A stretch of 64,000 bases of DNA, from positions 21,897,001 through 21,961,000 of the forward strand of contig OZ005609.1 in assembly GCA_963930655.1 (NCBI GenBank), given 5' to 3'. The notes beneath the pieces are model-generated. The model saw only the letters and a list, made by a program, of their open reading frames with translations. It searched no databases and had not been told where the DNA came from. Below, piece after piece: positions 26,701 through 38,420 of this stretch; position 1 is the stretch's first letter; each line of letters begins with the position of its first letter. Origin of the DNA: Myrica gale. Lineage: Eukaryota; Streptophyta; Magnoliopsida; Fagales; Myricaceae. Both the position numbers and the translations under genes were made by a program.

Positions 26701-26930
26701 ATCATCTTGCACCGAAAACCAATCATATAAAAACAAGTTCCAAGTACCAGAAGAAGGGCGGTGATGGATTCATTGGCCCAACGGTGCTCTTCCAGGAGAT
26801 GACCAATAACGATACAGGCGCAGAGGAGGGAAAAGAAAACGGTGAGTGCAATGATTGTGCTGGCGCTAAGAAATGAAGATGACGATTCGTGGACGGGGAA
26901 CAGAACTGGTACGGTTTCGAGCACAGCCAT
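20761..26930 (-). CDS. NHX: Vacuolar Na+(K+)/H+ antiporter, NHX class I
   Basis: Fourteen exons on the minus strand: 26930-26748, 26662-26544, 26051-25954, 25797-25738, 25661-25615, 25531-25337, 24720-24674, 23695-23629, 22992-22892, 22324-22223, 21966-21828, 21754-21692, 21608-21525, 21081-20761. The sum is 1626 bp, or 541 residues, matching the usual 530-550. NHX proteins exchange cytosolic Na+ or K+ for vacuolar H+, in pH and salt homeostasis. Visible landmarks are CACIVIGHLLEEHRW and NESITALLL (first helices), SEDLFFLYLLPPIIFNAGF (the amiloride-binding helix), GAILSATDSVCTLQ, ETPLLYSIVFGEGVVNDAT (essential Asp region), FGRHSTDREVALMMLMAYLS, IWWAGLMRGAV, and the ending DDKFMRPVFGGRGFVPF. 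The sequence favours the vacuolar NHX1-4 group over endosomal NHX5/6. The start MAVLETVPV was chosen because its N-terminus matches family length; an in-frame Met at 26963 is an alternative. All introns follow GT-AG. Confidence 0.93.
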
Positions 26931-27668
26931 TTCTGGGGCTCTGTAGCTGGATTTAGCATTCACAATATGGAGTGGGGGAGTTCAAGACAAGGAGAATGGT
27001 CAGGGAGTGAAGTTATGGTTTGGACCATCAGACGAAAGTCAGCTGCGGACGCCTGCGGTTTATATCTCAGTTCTATGGACTTCCAAGGAAGACTTGTAGA
27101 AAAAAAAATGGACTTCCAATGAAGAACAAAATGGAGGGAAGAACGGTAGATGAAGTAGGTTTTGATTGTCTGTAAGGCAATCAAGTCTCGATCCCTGCAG
27201 TTCGCCAGCTGTCATTGAAGGATCATACCACATCAATAATTCTTCTACGATGAACGTTCTCTTGATCTCCATGGTACTTTTTCGCTTTTTAGAAGGAAAA
27301 AAAAAAAAAGAGTTATCGGTGGTGTCAGTACATCTGTTGTTTGTTTATCAATCACATTTTTCAGATCTTAGAATAGACCATTTAATAGAAATTATTTTTC
27401 TCATTCTTTCGAGACTCTAGTAAAGTATGATTAACTGAATTAAGATTTAATCAATAAGAAATATAAGTTATCTTTCCGTTTTTATTGTTACAATTTTTTT
27501 CTCATATAATGATTTAAAAATTATTATAAAATTTCTCTCATTCCACGTGTTATATTCAAAATATCATTTTCCATTTCTAAGGTATTTTACCTAACGCGTA
27601 GATATTTATAATTCATAATACATCAAGTAATACATTTATCTTTGAAAAGGTGGAGAACTTAATTAAAA
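26931..27668. promoter_or_regulatory. NHX upstream region
   Basis: Immediate 5' flank and promoter side of the NHX gene. It contains imperfect repeats (TGGACTTCCAA at 27077 and 27110) and becomes AT-rich beyond 27420. No distinct regulatory element could be assigned, and no other gene is visible. Confidence 0.4.
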
Positions 27669-28065
27669 GGGAAAATATTTTTTCACTCGTGAATTATCAT
27701 TGGTTCTGTAATTTGCACCCTCAATTATCAGTTTTGACATATTGCACTATTTAATTACCAATTTTATACACTTTGCACCCTTTATCAAAATTTTAGACTA
27801 AAATGATGATAATGTCTTTGACCTATTTTGTATATATTGAAGATATTATTGTCAATTCATTAATTTTTTGAGGTAATTATTGTCAAATGAAGGATGCAAA
27901 ATGTTTAATATTAATAATTGGATAGTGTAATGTGTCAAAATGAGTAGTTTAGGATGCAAAGTGTCTAACATTGGTAGTTTAAAGGTGCAATGCGTCAAAA
28001 TTGATAGTTTAAGGTGTAATGTATCATAGACTTGATAGTTGATGAGTGAAAAATGTATTTATCAA
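27669..28065. mobile_element. MULE-type MITE, 397 bp, long inverted arms, 9-bp target duplication
   Basis: TAATTAAAA at 27660-27668 is repeated at 28066-28074. The arms are inverted: the left arm has AATATTTTTTCACTCGTGAA and CAATTATCAGTTTTGACA, and the right arm carries their complement (TGATAGTTGATGAGTGAAAA; GTCAAAATTGATAGTT). The interior consists of degenerate copies of a roughly 45-bp unit with TTTGCACCC or GGGTGCAAA. A 9-bp duplication and long arms suit a Mutator-like MITE. Confidence 0.65.
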
Positions 28066-28121
28066 TAATTAAAAACAATATCTCGATTTGCTCGACTAAT
28101 CCAATCTATTACAGCGAAGAA

Positions 28122-30042
28122 TAGGCCTGTAAGTCCAGTCCGACTTCCGGAGGAGGTCCTCCGTTTCAGTCACCGGTTCCGGGAAGAGAAGCTCCGACTC
28201 TTCTAGGAATCAGAGCCGGACGTCATTTTGGGCCACTGACGGAAGCGGAATCGGAAAATGACTTTTTCGCCGGTTCAGTGGAAAATCCGGTTTCGGTGCC
28301 TTTTTTATTTTTTTCCCTTGACTTAAAACGACGTCGTCCCATTTTAAATAGGACAACGTCGTTTACTTATTTTGTTGGGAAAAAACAAAAACTTGTCGTA
28401 GATCAAAACTCACCGTTTTGATCCACGGTAAAATTTCTCTGCCCTTTGCTTAATGTTCCCCTCCCCCTCCCCGAGTCCCCTCAGCCGCAACCAGCAGCCC
28501 TAATTTCCCTTTCCCCTCCCCCGACCCCGAGTCCCCCCAGCCGCAGCCCTAATTTCCACGTCCCCTCCCCCGACCCCGAAAACGAAGAAGTAACCGTCTC
28601 TCTCCCATCATTCGCCTCCGCAACGATGTTGTTCTCGCTCCGCTCCGCCGTCTCGGGAATCCTTTAGAAGCTCAAGAAGGTACCAATATTTTTAATTTAT
28701 GCCAAGTTATCCGCTTGCTTCTTCTGTTTAGTTGCTGAGATGAATTTTTTCGATGGGAGGATATTGAGCTTGCATTGCTAGATTTGCCTTTTTTGGTGAT
28801 TGAGATGCGTCAATGTCGTTTGATTTTTCGTCCCTTTGCGTATTTCCTTATTTTTGGGGCATTTTTCTCACTGAATGTGGCAGGCTAAATAAGATTCACG
28901 TTTCAAGTATTAGATTTATGGTGTTTGGCAATTCATAATGTGAATATATTTTGCCCAAAAATGTGATTTTTGAATGGTTGTGGAATTTATGCCTCCTTGG
29001 CGTCAAATATTTTGGACTTCTTGAAAAGAGTTCAGTTGAGTGTTCTGCTTAGCAAAGATCTGATAATTTCCCCTTCCCCTCCCCCTGCCTTCCGTGAATT
29101 GTGAATCTATTTCTTATGCTTTGTTCATTTGACTTTTTCCTATGCTTTGTTCAGTTTATTGAAGTTAATATAATGGTTAACATTGTTTCTCAGTATTAGA
29201 TTAAATTGTGTTAGATTGGTTGTGAATCAAGGGGATATTGGTTGTGAATCTGTTGTCCAGTTTATTGATGTTGATATAATGGTTAACATTGTTTCTCATT
29301 GTTAGATTGGTTGTGAATCAAGAGAATATTGGTTGTGAATCTGTTAGATTAAATTGTATTAGATTGATTTGTGAATCTGCTAGATACATATATATCATAC
29401 CTAGTCCACTAGCTGAATTTTGCATCTTGTTCATGTTTTGCTATCTTAAATTTGGGTTAAGTTGGTATAATGAGTTGTCTTAGGACTTTGCATTATGTAT
29501 TTCTTTCAGATGGATCATCAAAATTCATGTGAAGCCAAACTCAATGCTTTGTTTGTTTTGCATATCTCTTGTAGGCACCTCATATGCAACAATTAATGCT
29601 TTGGTGCTCCTTTTACATGTGAAGCCATACTCAATGCTTTGGTTTCTCATATATGTTTGATTGAAAGACTTAGTTCTAGTATTTTGTAAGTCATGAAATA
29701 TTTCTAAATGCATTGAGGTGTGTGTTTGATTTCAACAATATCATGTTTTTAATATGAGATTTTGTGAATTGCATATTTTTAGATTTTATTTTTACACTTG
29801 TGTTGTCAATTACATGTTTTAGGATTTTATTTGTGAATTGTGATTAATGAGTAAGATTTTCATTTATTAAAAAAATGCTTAAATGAGCCGAAAAATATGG
29901 ACTAAAAAGTTGTCGGAATTCCGCTATCCGCTTCCGCTAAGAGTCGGAAGCGGAAACAGACTATATTTTGGTCATCCGCTAGTTAGCAGACCGGATGTCG
30001 GAATGTCAAATTCCGCTTCCAACTAGTCCGCTATCCACCCTA
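28122..30042. mobile_element. Non-autonomous hAT-like (Ac-type) transposon, 1.9 kb
   Basis: The left end TAGGCCTGTAAGTCC and the right end GCTATCCACCCTA share the TAGG(G) terminus typical of Ac-like hATs. Both subterminal regions are dense in CCGG/CCGCTTCCG-type motifs (28138-28300 and 29895-30020, in opposite orientation). The flanks GCGAAGAA (28114-28121) and ACGAAGAC (30043-30050) match at 6 of 8 positions, an aged 8-bp duplication. The interior has a Pro/Ser-rich frame (28446-28667) resembling an untranslated leader or first exon, and several TTGGTTGTGAATC repeats, but no transposase. Confidence 0.6.
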
Positions 30043-30050
30043 ACGAAGAC

Positions 30051-33000
30051 TAACCGCTCATAGTTATCAAGTGACAGATTTGCCCTTCAAGTTTGTGTCA
30101 GATTTACTAACTATTTGACGTGGCCGTTAGTTGGCGCTCACGTGTTTTAAACATGTGAAACTCTTTTTTCTATGACTTGTTGGATCGGAGGACGACGAGC
30201 TTTCAGATACGTCATATCACATATGTCGACGTTTAATAGGATCGCTGTCAGATGGACAATCGTGGGTTCCATAACTAGAACAAAGATCAGTAACGTGGCA
30301 TATGTATGGGTGAAAGGGTCCCACCTTGGTTTTGGTAGCCAGAAAGTTGTGGACATCTGGACGGTCCCGAAGATTTTGGAATCATTTCCAGCACATTCTC
30401 TCAAGCTAAATTAGTGGTGAATTGCTAGGAAAAATAGATTATTTTATATATTTTTTTATTAAACCAAAATCTATCGAGTGCAATCAAATTAGGCCAAGTC
30501 AATTCGAGCCATGTGCACTCGAGTTGTCTAATTTTCTCGTTACAAAAAGATTCTTAATTATTAAGTAGATAATTTTATTAAGGTACTGTTCGGTACCTTT
30601 GTATTTTCAGGAATTTTTGAATTCTGAGAATACACAAATCGAACATATTTTTTGACATCACCTAAAAATAACTACCGCACGTATACCAATAAAATTAACA
30701 TCACCTAAAAATTTTCAAAACACAAAAAATTCTCAAAAAACTACCCCACCTAACATCCTCTAACTTATATGAATGGAATATGTCGTAAAAGTTGAGCCCA
30801 CCTTTTCTTGAACAAGTTATGATTGGTTGCCTTTCTGATAAGAACAAGGTACCAACTACTTATGGATGTAATATTTAAACTTAGAATTGATTGTCAAGAA
30901 ATTATGTGATTTATTTTCTCATTAAAGAAACTCAAAACACTCTTTATCGTGGAGCCTTGTAGGAAATAATGGGACCTAACAATAGCTGTATATGTGTAAT
31001 ATGTATCATTTTTAATAACTTTATCTCTTGCGAATAGATTTGATTTAGCGGAAAAATATAATAATTGGGCTAAGAATGTAACATAAACTTCGAATATTCT
31101 GACTAATCCTACGGGTCGAATATTAATTAAGCCAATGATTTGCATAAGGTCTTATTAACTTATCTCAGCTGTTATTACCTAATGTATTTTGTGGCCTAAG
31201 AAGTAATTGTCAGATTTTTTTAAATTAAATACTTCTAACATGATGTCGCCGAAAACAAATAGAAAAAAGATTAGTGAAGTTAAAAAAAAAATACATCGGA
31301 CAAACATTGGATTTCGGTTAAACGCGAACATACGACGACCACGACACATGTCTACCAAAGTTTAAAAAGTCGAAAACAGACTCCACACGAGATTCTCATC
31401 TACGAGACCTCGTAATAGCTTGGCATCCAGATCCATCAATCTGACGGATCTACGGCAAGATGCCCGAGTGTGGAGATTAAAAAGGTCTGAAAAGAAGTCG
31501 TGATATTGTCATCTTGAGAGAATTTAGAACAAGCTCCAACCGGGGAGACTTTAGAGCAGAAGCTTTGAATTCACATGAGGCTTGTCATTTTTTTAACCTT
31601 TTGCTTTCTCGTAGTTTCCTAACTCTTTCTCCTTAAGGAGATGACATGTATCTCAGGTGTTCTTCGTCGGTATCTGTCCTGATTAGGATGCTACGAAGAT
31701 GGCCCATGGGCTAAGAGAAGACAAAGGGGCCGGGGGTTATGAACCCAATTCAAGTAGACCAATCTCGCTGGAAAGGATTGGTCTGACTACAATTCCAACT
31801 TAATCCCCTAGCCAAAAGTCTAATTCGATCTCAAAACTAAATGGGGGTGAATACCAAAACTAATTACTACAAGATGCAGTGTGTACCATTTATGTGTGTG
31901 GGACTCTATTCCTACAAGATCTCCATTTGTTAGTTGGGAAGAATTATTCAGCCGGTACGCATACATGTTCATCGTACACCTGAGAAGACAAGTGGGATCG
32001 ATGTCGATGTTGGCCGCAGATCTGACTACAAGGAGGAGGACCTTCTCCAACCAGACAATCTTCTGGAGCCAGCTATGCGGTCACGTGAGCCAAGATTTAA
32101 ATGCTACACTGCAAAATTGATACCGATCGATATACTGTTTGGAAGAATATCCATTTGAATTAGGATTAGATTAACATGTACCGGCTTCATTTTTTAGGAG
32201 TCAACATTAATAAATATTGAATTAGATGCTAAGTTCTTAGTATCCACATTATGATACCTTAGGCAACTGAATGTTAAATAAAATAAAATAAATGATTCAC
32301 TTAGAATCGAGTTGGTCAAATTATTTGTCCTTTTAAGCAAAGAGAATGTCATGTGTCGTTCACGTGGGACGAAAATTGTTCGATATAACAACTTCAGCAA
32401 GTTAGGGATGAAATTTCAACGAGAAGTATAGTTTGTGGAGTGAGTTGAAACGAGTTAAAATTTATGAAGACATTTTAAAATCGGGTGATAGTTCGAGAAA
32501 AAAAATTATAATTAACCTATTTTAATTATTTTCTCTAATAAAAAACAAGGTGAATTGCTAGATTCCAAAGTACGAGAGTTTGTAGTAGGACAACTTGGTT
32601 TTGGAAGATATAGTATTAAAAGTTGTGGGGCCGGTCGTCTTTGATATCTGTTTTCTCTCCCTCATAATTCTCGATTGCTCTTCTTCCTCCATTTCTACTA
32701 CTGCCTACCTCTATCAATCCAGAAGCTACTCCATCTGATTCTAAACCCTAATCTTCCTCCAGTACACACTCCTCCAAATCTTGACCTCTCCTCAACTCCG
32801 AAGTTGAGTGTCTTATCTGTTTTAGATCTGACAAATTGGTTTAAATTATTTTTTCGGTTTATGAACATCCTTTGACAATATTCCTTCATGTTGTAGTCCA
32901 TTAAGAAATCCACATATGTGCTCCGATCCTTAGCTATGCAGAACGTATACTACAGTACCGAAGGCCTACTATAATAACCACTAACCAGATTCATTTCCAT

Positions 33001-33600
33001 TTGCAGACACTAATGGGTACGAGGAAAAAAGGCCCATTAACACCATTGACAGGCTTCACTGTTCTAGCTTGTATCATAGTAAAGATCAGCCCATGGAGAT
33101 GGAGTGATGTTTCTGATGGGCCTACAATTGTTGCAGCTTATGAAATATACAAGTACGGAGGAAGTCAGCATGATAAAAATGGAAAGCATTTTTCTAGACC
33201 CAAATTCCATACACTTCTTCCTTTGTTTCAATTAATAATATGGCGTCACTATCATTTATTTTTCTCCGTCAATTAGTTTTTTAATTTTTCTGCTCTAGGT
33301 ATGTAATTCTCTAATGATGGCCCAAAGAGGAGATCAACTGAAAAATGGAAAGCATGTCATTAAATAGCAAACATTTCACGGTCTTTGAGATTTACAAATA
33401 AGAACATAGCTTAGATGTTTTACATATATTTGCTACATCTTCACTTTGGTCCCTAATTTAGAACATAAACCATGTGTCCCACCTCGATGACGAATATAAA
33501 AAATGGGGAACAATTCAATTCTGATAATAATAAACAAAAGTTCAAAAAAATTGCATAGAGAAATAACCTCATATGAGCTCAAAAATGGTAACATGCCCTC
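30051..33600. other. Repeat-derived and unassigned stretch
   Basis: I find no gene I can support. The frame at 30172-30414 (80 codons) and the frames around 31820-32158 have no family resemblance. The segment 30656-30750 shares long blocks (ACCAATAAARTTAACATCAC) with 59523-59607, so it is a dispersed repeat. The region 32640-32880 is pyrimidine-rich, like a plant 5' UTR, and is followed by an acceptor-like site and a frame at 33001-33276 (MGTRKKGPLTPLTG), which I could not link to any family. Confidence 0.4.
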
Positions 33601-33851
33601 AATTCCATATCCTGCTTAAAAGATGTCCTAGGAAGGAAGCTGCCAACAGTTAACCCTTGGTTTTCTTCAAAGATTGTAGAATCATCTGAACCATGTATCT
33701 GCACGTGAGAGATAGATTCGAGGATTAAAATTAAACCCAGGATGCAACTGCAGCTGCAGAGTATGAAGAACTAGAAAACATATGCAGGCAGGAAAAATTA
33801 AAAGAAGTAAACGTGAATTAGGGATCTTATTGTCTTTCGGCAGATATATTC

Positions 33852-34085
33852 CTAATTCTTTTTATACTGCTTCTTTTCAATATCACAGTCCCACATTTCG
33901 GTCAAATTTGTTATCTCTGAACTCCCAGCATCCGAACCAAAGTCTACAACTCGAGCCATGACTTTGACCTGATTGCTAAAAGTTGGTCCATGATTGTACG
34001 CAGTCTCACTTTTCTTTATCACAATTTGCTTGACATACTTCAGCAAAGCACCAATTGCACGAGATTCGGATCTTCTCTAATGAAA
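33852..34085 (-). other. Exon-like open frame of unknown identity, 3' of the PsbP-like gene
   Basis: On the minus strand an acceptor-like ATTAG is followed, from about 34073, by an open frame reading RRSESRAIGALLKYVKQIV, then KKSETAYNHGPTFSNQ and VKVMARVVDFGSDAGSS, ending at 33852. It is balanced in composition and reads like real protein. A donor-like CAG|GTCAAAG lies inside it, and about 300 bp further a good acceptor (CACGTGCAG|ATACATGG) could begin another exon. I do not recognise the family. It may be the 3' end of a small gene, an alternative 3' exon of the neighbour, or a relic. Confidence 0.3.
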
Positions 34086-34346
34086 ACACGAACTAATGGG
34101 CTTGCACGAAAAATAGCAGCTCATGAACCTGCATTTTTTGTTGTTCTATAGGATGTGGCAATGATGTGCAGGTATTTGATTGACTCCCATCCTTTTCGAA
34201 TTTGCAAATAATTTTGCCGCAAAAGAAGACCTGATAAGCAACCTACCGTTTATATTTTTAGTCTACAGAAATTCAATGAGGTATTTTTTTAGCAGGGATT
34301 CGGTTCCACATACCTGCTTATTGAATCTTTTGGTAGCATGAATTGA

Positions 34347-35436
34347 CTACAAAACTGTTAGCGATATAGCAGCAGAACGAAGCCTCACGCCATCATCAAC
34401 CCATTTGGACTTTGGGGCAGTTGCTCCAGCGATAAACACCTACACAGGAAAGGAAGACGTCTTGATCTTCAAATAAAAATCGAAGTCCTAAGTTTAATAA
34501 GTTCTTCATGGGAATAATACTCTGTTGAGTTGGGCAATCTATGGCAAAATTGACCAACAATAGCTATCACAAGGAAAATTAGTCCCACACACACATCTTA
34601 AACTTCTTGATAATCAACTATAACATGTGGTAACTTAATAAGTATTAGAGACAGACCTTTCCACCATTGACAGAAGCTACTAGGGCTACATGCTGCTCAC
34701 TTCTGGCAAATTCGTAGAAGTAATAAGTCCTGAAAGATATATCAAGTATAGTACATTAGGAAATAAATACTGAGATTGCCTATATTAAATATCCAAAGTG
34801 CTTTAAGATGCTGGAGTATTAATGTGATAAAATTGGATATCCAAACAATGTACACTTTTATATTTCCAATAAATGTAAGGATGGGAAAAGGTGATTGTAT
34901 AAAATCAAGAAGAAAAACTGCTTTACTTCCTTCTTAAGGCACTTCTACTCATAGTAATAAAAACCATTCTTCCTTATCATTCTTGTCATTGACTCCAAAC
35001 AAACTACCTGAGACCTTCCTCTTCCTTTATTTTTATCGTTCTTGCAGAGTATAAATCTGATCCACCTGTCAATGCCGCATGACTAGAATTTAGAACCAAT
35101 GCCAGAGACAACAGAGGAAGGGAATAAGATTGCTAGATGTCATAGCTACCATGTGAAAGTTATTGAGTTTGAATGTACATGATATACCTGGAACAAAAAT
35201 TTTTGCAGCCTCCTTCAGCGAACCTAAATCACTAATGTCTTTGGCCTGTTCAAGTCAGCAAACATCATGCAACTTTTCTAGGTGTTCATCAGGAAAGATA
35301 ACAGGTGGAACTTCGAAGAAATACTGCTGCGGTTTGCGACCATAAAATGGAATTATCTTAAAAAGTATACTTGACATGAACAACATGGTCTAGAATCCAA
35401 CACATACACAACCACTGACAACAAAACTAAAACTGA

Positions 35437-35475
<39 letters not shown>

Positions 35476-36947
35476 AGCAGTCCATCAAGCATCACTTTAT
35501 AGGTTCCCATTTAACATCTGGTCTATGTGGCTAATTTCTTATTACAGAAAAATAGAAGAAGTTCCATTACAACAATCCACTATCACTCACTCTATTTGAA
35601 CCAGTTGCATAACAAATATCTATAGATAGAATTCATATGATAGACGGAAGTACAGAAATATTATGACTGTCGCTGCATGTACCTCTAAGAAGGTGATCTT
35701 GAGTTGATTGGTTGGGCGAATGACAACACTCAAAACTTCAGATCTGCACCAAGTGATAGGACAAATAAGAATCAAATATAAACTTCTATATACCAAGTAT
35801 GATCACTACATTTGACAAAATAAATAAATAAAAGAACACCCCTGTTTTATTTACATTTTCATTCCCCCCCCCCCTTTTTATCTGTGAATTTTGTGCAAAG
35901 TTTTTTAGTCCATAATCTTCAAAAAACTGGTTTATGGTTTTCTTTTCTTTGCCCATAGCAAAGAATGCAAAGCAAACAATATATTATATATACGCAGGAG
36001 CAGTTCTCACTCCTCCTGCAAGTTATCCTGTTGGAAATAAATGATCAAAAGAGAAAAAAAAACAATCCATCTAGAGAAGGGAGCTTCAACAAAGTCCTAT
36101 ACCCATCTGGTGACGCAAATCTTGCCGCAAAGGTCTTAGGCTTTGCCTTGTCTCCATATAGCGACAATCCAGCACTATAATCCTACAAACATAGGACACT
36201 TTAGTTCATAGATTAAAGTTTAAGCTCTTGGAAAGCAATAATTCTAGTTCCAGTAGAAGTGCCAAAACTTGATTTCCTAAAGAGGAAAATTAGAATTAGA
36301 ATTTGTCGTCATTGAAAGCCACAATTGTCCACGAACAACCAAATATATACAAAACAATTCAACTGCCCTTTAAATTTTTGAATTCCTAATCAGTACTCCG
36401 CCTTGATCAACAGTTCCCAAAAGCAAAGCTTTTCGGTCAAATTTATATTGCTGCAAACACGAGAATTTCACAAATTGTTTTCTTATCCTAACATTCCGGC
36501 CATTACAAATTGAATTTCATTATCTTTGCCTGATGTACACGTTCAACAAAAATAAAGAATACAATGCTTCAGCTCTTCCCAAACTATACAATATACCAAG
36601 AAGATAAAAAAGATATAAGACGAAAACACCTCAGGCTCCGTGATGTCCTCAAACTGTGGGGGGACCCGAATGGCGAACCCATTACCATAGAACTGGAACC
36701 AAGACTTCGTGTTTGCAATGCCGGGGAGAGCCGGTTTCGGAGGCTGTGTAGCTTCAGCTGAAGAACGGGCAACTGGGTATGCTGGGGTCAAGGAAATGAT
36801 GCAGAGCGAAGTGGTTTTGAGGAGAAAGAGCCTCTTGGAGATCGCCGTGGGTTTGGGAATGGTGAGAGAGATGGGTTTGGTGGTGGAAAAGTCGGTGTTT
36901 TGGGGAGGATGTGGCGGGTGTGGAGGAAGGGAGAGAAGAATGGCCAT
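34347..36947 (-). CDS. PsbP-domain (Mog1/PsbP/DUF1795-like) chloroplast protein
   Basis: Seven exons on the minus strand: 36947-36630, 36182-36103, 35743-35683, 35245-35188, 35065-35008, 34729-34657, 34439-34347. The sum is 741 bp, or 246 residues. The first 80 residues form a plastid transit peptide (Ser/Thr/Pro-rich), then a basic stretch and hydrophobic core (SKRLFLLKTTSLCIISL) as in lumenal targeting, ending near ARSSAEA. The mature part has FQFYGNGFAIRVPPQFEDI, AGLSLYGDKAKPKTFAARF, SVVIRPTNQLKITFLE, ARTIKIKEEEGLRTYYFYEF and GATAPKSKWVDDGVRLRSA, the PsbP-like fold. I recall Arabidopsis At5g27390 as the counterpart. The exact role in photosystem II is unknown to me. It is transcribed away from TLP18.3, with starts 1.5 kb apart. 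All introns are GT-AG. Confidence 0.85.
35437..35474. repeat. (TC)13(AC)6 compound microsatellite
   Basis: A TC run passing directly into an AC run, inside an intron of the PsbP-like gene. Confidence 0.95.
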
Positions 36948-38420
36948 GAGAGAATGTAGAAGAAGCTTCTCCTATTATTCATGGCTAGCGAAAATTTGGA
37001 GGGAGATAATGTGGGGTCATAGGGTGGTTATTTTACTACGCATTTGTCAAGAGGGTAGCCCTAGGTATTCGGAAAAAATTAGGGTTGTTTTGGTCATTTG
37101 GACAAACGTTTCTTCTACAGTTGTACAGTACCTACGGTTTTAGTTTAAAAGATTATTGGCAAGGACATAAGCTCGTATTTTGTTTTGAGAAAAAAAAAGG
37201 ACATAAGCTCGTATTAGATAATTATCCCTTTTGTATGTGACATTATTTTTACGAGAAGAACAAAAAACAAAAGAGGAGAGAAAATAGGATAATAACTATA
37301 GAACTTTTATCTACTATTAGATTCTAATTTGGACATTCTCCTTGGGACTCGACGTACCAAATTCGAATCTTAAGGGTGTGAGATTGATTTTTCTGTTGCT
37401 AGCCGAATTCTTGACTTATCTACTCTCTAAGTTGTAAGGTCGGTCCAGTGGACCGTGGTTTGTACTTCAAGATTGGGCTAAACGAATTCGACTTTGAAGG
37501 ATTTTCGCGTTATCAAAAAAAATTCTAATTTGGAATAACAAATTCTAGCACGCCTTGTGAATTGAGTTTAGATAAATCTAACCTTGAACTTGGGACTTGT
37601 ACATTGAATTCAGATATATCACAAAGTCTTAAAGAAAAAATCCTGAAAAATTTCAAATGATATATATCTTTACTCTTTCATTTTAATTTTAGCCACCTAT
37701 TTTATCTCCGGAAAGAATCAAATTCAGGATTATGTATTTACCATAAAATTTCAAGTGCATCCTAACCATTAAAGTAACCAGGTGGATTACTGTGTGACAT
37801 TTAAAAACTAGTCAAGCAGGAAATTCGAATATCATAAAATACACTCCAATACCTTTTCACAAAAATATATGTTTTGATCACAAACTCAACCTTTTCCACG
37901 TACTCCATAACCTTTTTACAAATTTCATTATCTTTTCTCACATACTCTAATAAAATCTAAGCTACTTTCAATATAAAAATTGTTATTTTTTTAAAAAAAT
38001 AATAATTAAATAGCTATACGAAAATAAGAATGCATTTATTAATAGATACATTTTATATGTATTTATTATAATATAATGGGAGACAATTGTAGAAAATCGT
38101 GATGGTGACGTAAGTACGATAAACCATCATGTGTTGGACTTGGGAGGATAAATATATCTAGGACGAAAATGTCCTTTTGGCTTCCCCTACCCTACCTAAT
38201 TCCAAATGTGCGTTATGATTTATCCATGCTCAAATTCAAATTAAAAATAAAAATAAAAAATCAGGTAGCCAATCCAAACTGAAGAAATCCAAACCACCCA
38301 ATATTCCAAAGCAAACAGAAAACAGAAACAAAACATGGTAGCAAACCACTGCTTTCCTTTGTCCCTCTCGCTCCCCCTCATGCTTCCCCATTTGTGATTG
38401 TGTGAACCTCCTTGCTTTCC
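36948..38420. promoter_or_regulatory. Shared upstream region of the divergent PsbP-like and TLP18.3 genes
   Basis: A 1.47-kb spacer between two head-to-head genes for chloroplast lumen proteins. It contains the SINE at 37334-37521, a 17-bp direct repeat GGACATAAGCTCGTATT at 37161 and 37199, and AT-rich DNA. The 38320-38420 part is pyrimidine-rich and probably the TLP18.3 leader. I could not assign individual light-responsive elements. Confidence 0.45.
37334..37521 (+). mobile_element. SINE-like element with 13-bp target-site duplication
   Basis: ATTCTAATTTGGA at 37321-37333 recurs at 37522-37534, and the 188 bp between ends in TATCAAAAAAA. CAAATTCGAATCTTA about 25 bp inside the left end resembles a Pol III B box (GGTTCGAATCC). 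A variable-length duplication, an A-rich tail, small size and a B-box-like motif together fit a tRNA-derived SINE in plus orientation, possibly 5'-truncated. Confidence 0.65.

Noticed and set aside
28446..28667. A 73-codon proline/serine-rich frame as a gene
   Set aside because: It lies inside the hAT-like element, and the composition comes from CCCCTCCC repeats.
32640..33276. A small plus-strand gene with a leader and second exon
   Set aside because: The leader-like composition and an acceptor are suggestive, but no donor-acceptor pair gives a frame with a recognisable protein.
36709..37143. A 144-codon plus-strand frame
   Set aside because: It lies antisense to exon 1 of the PsbP-like gene and runs into its promoter, with no family resemblance.
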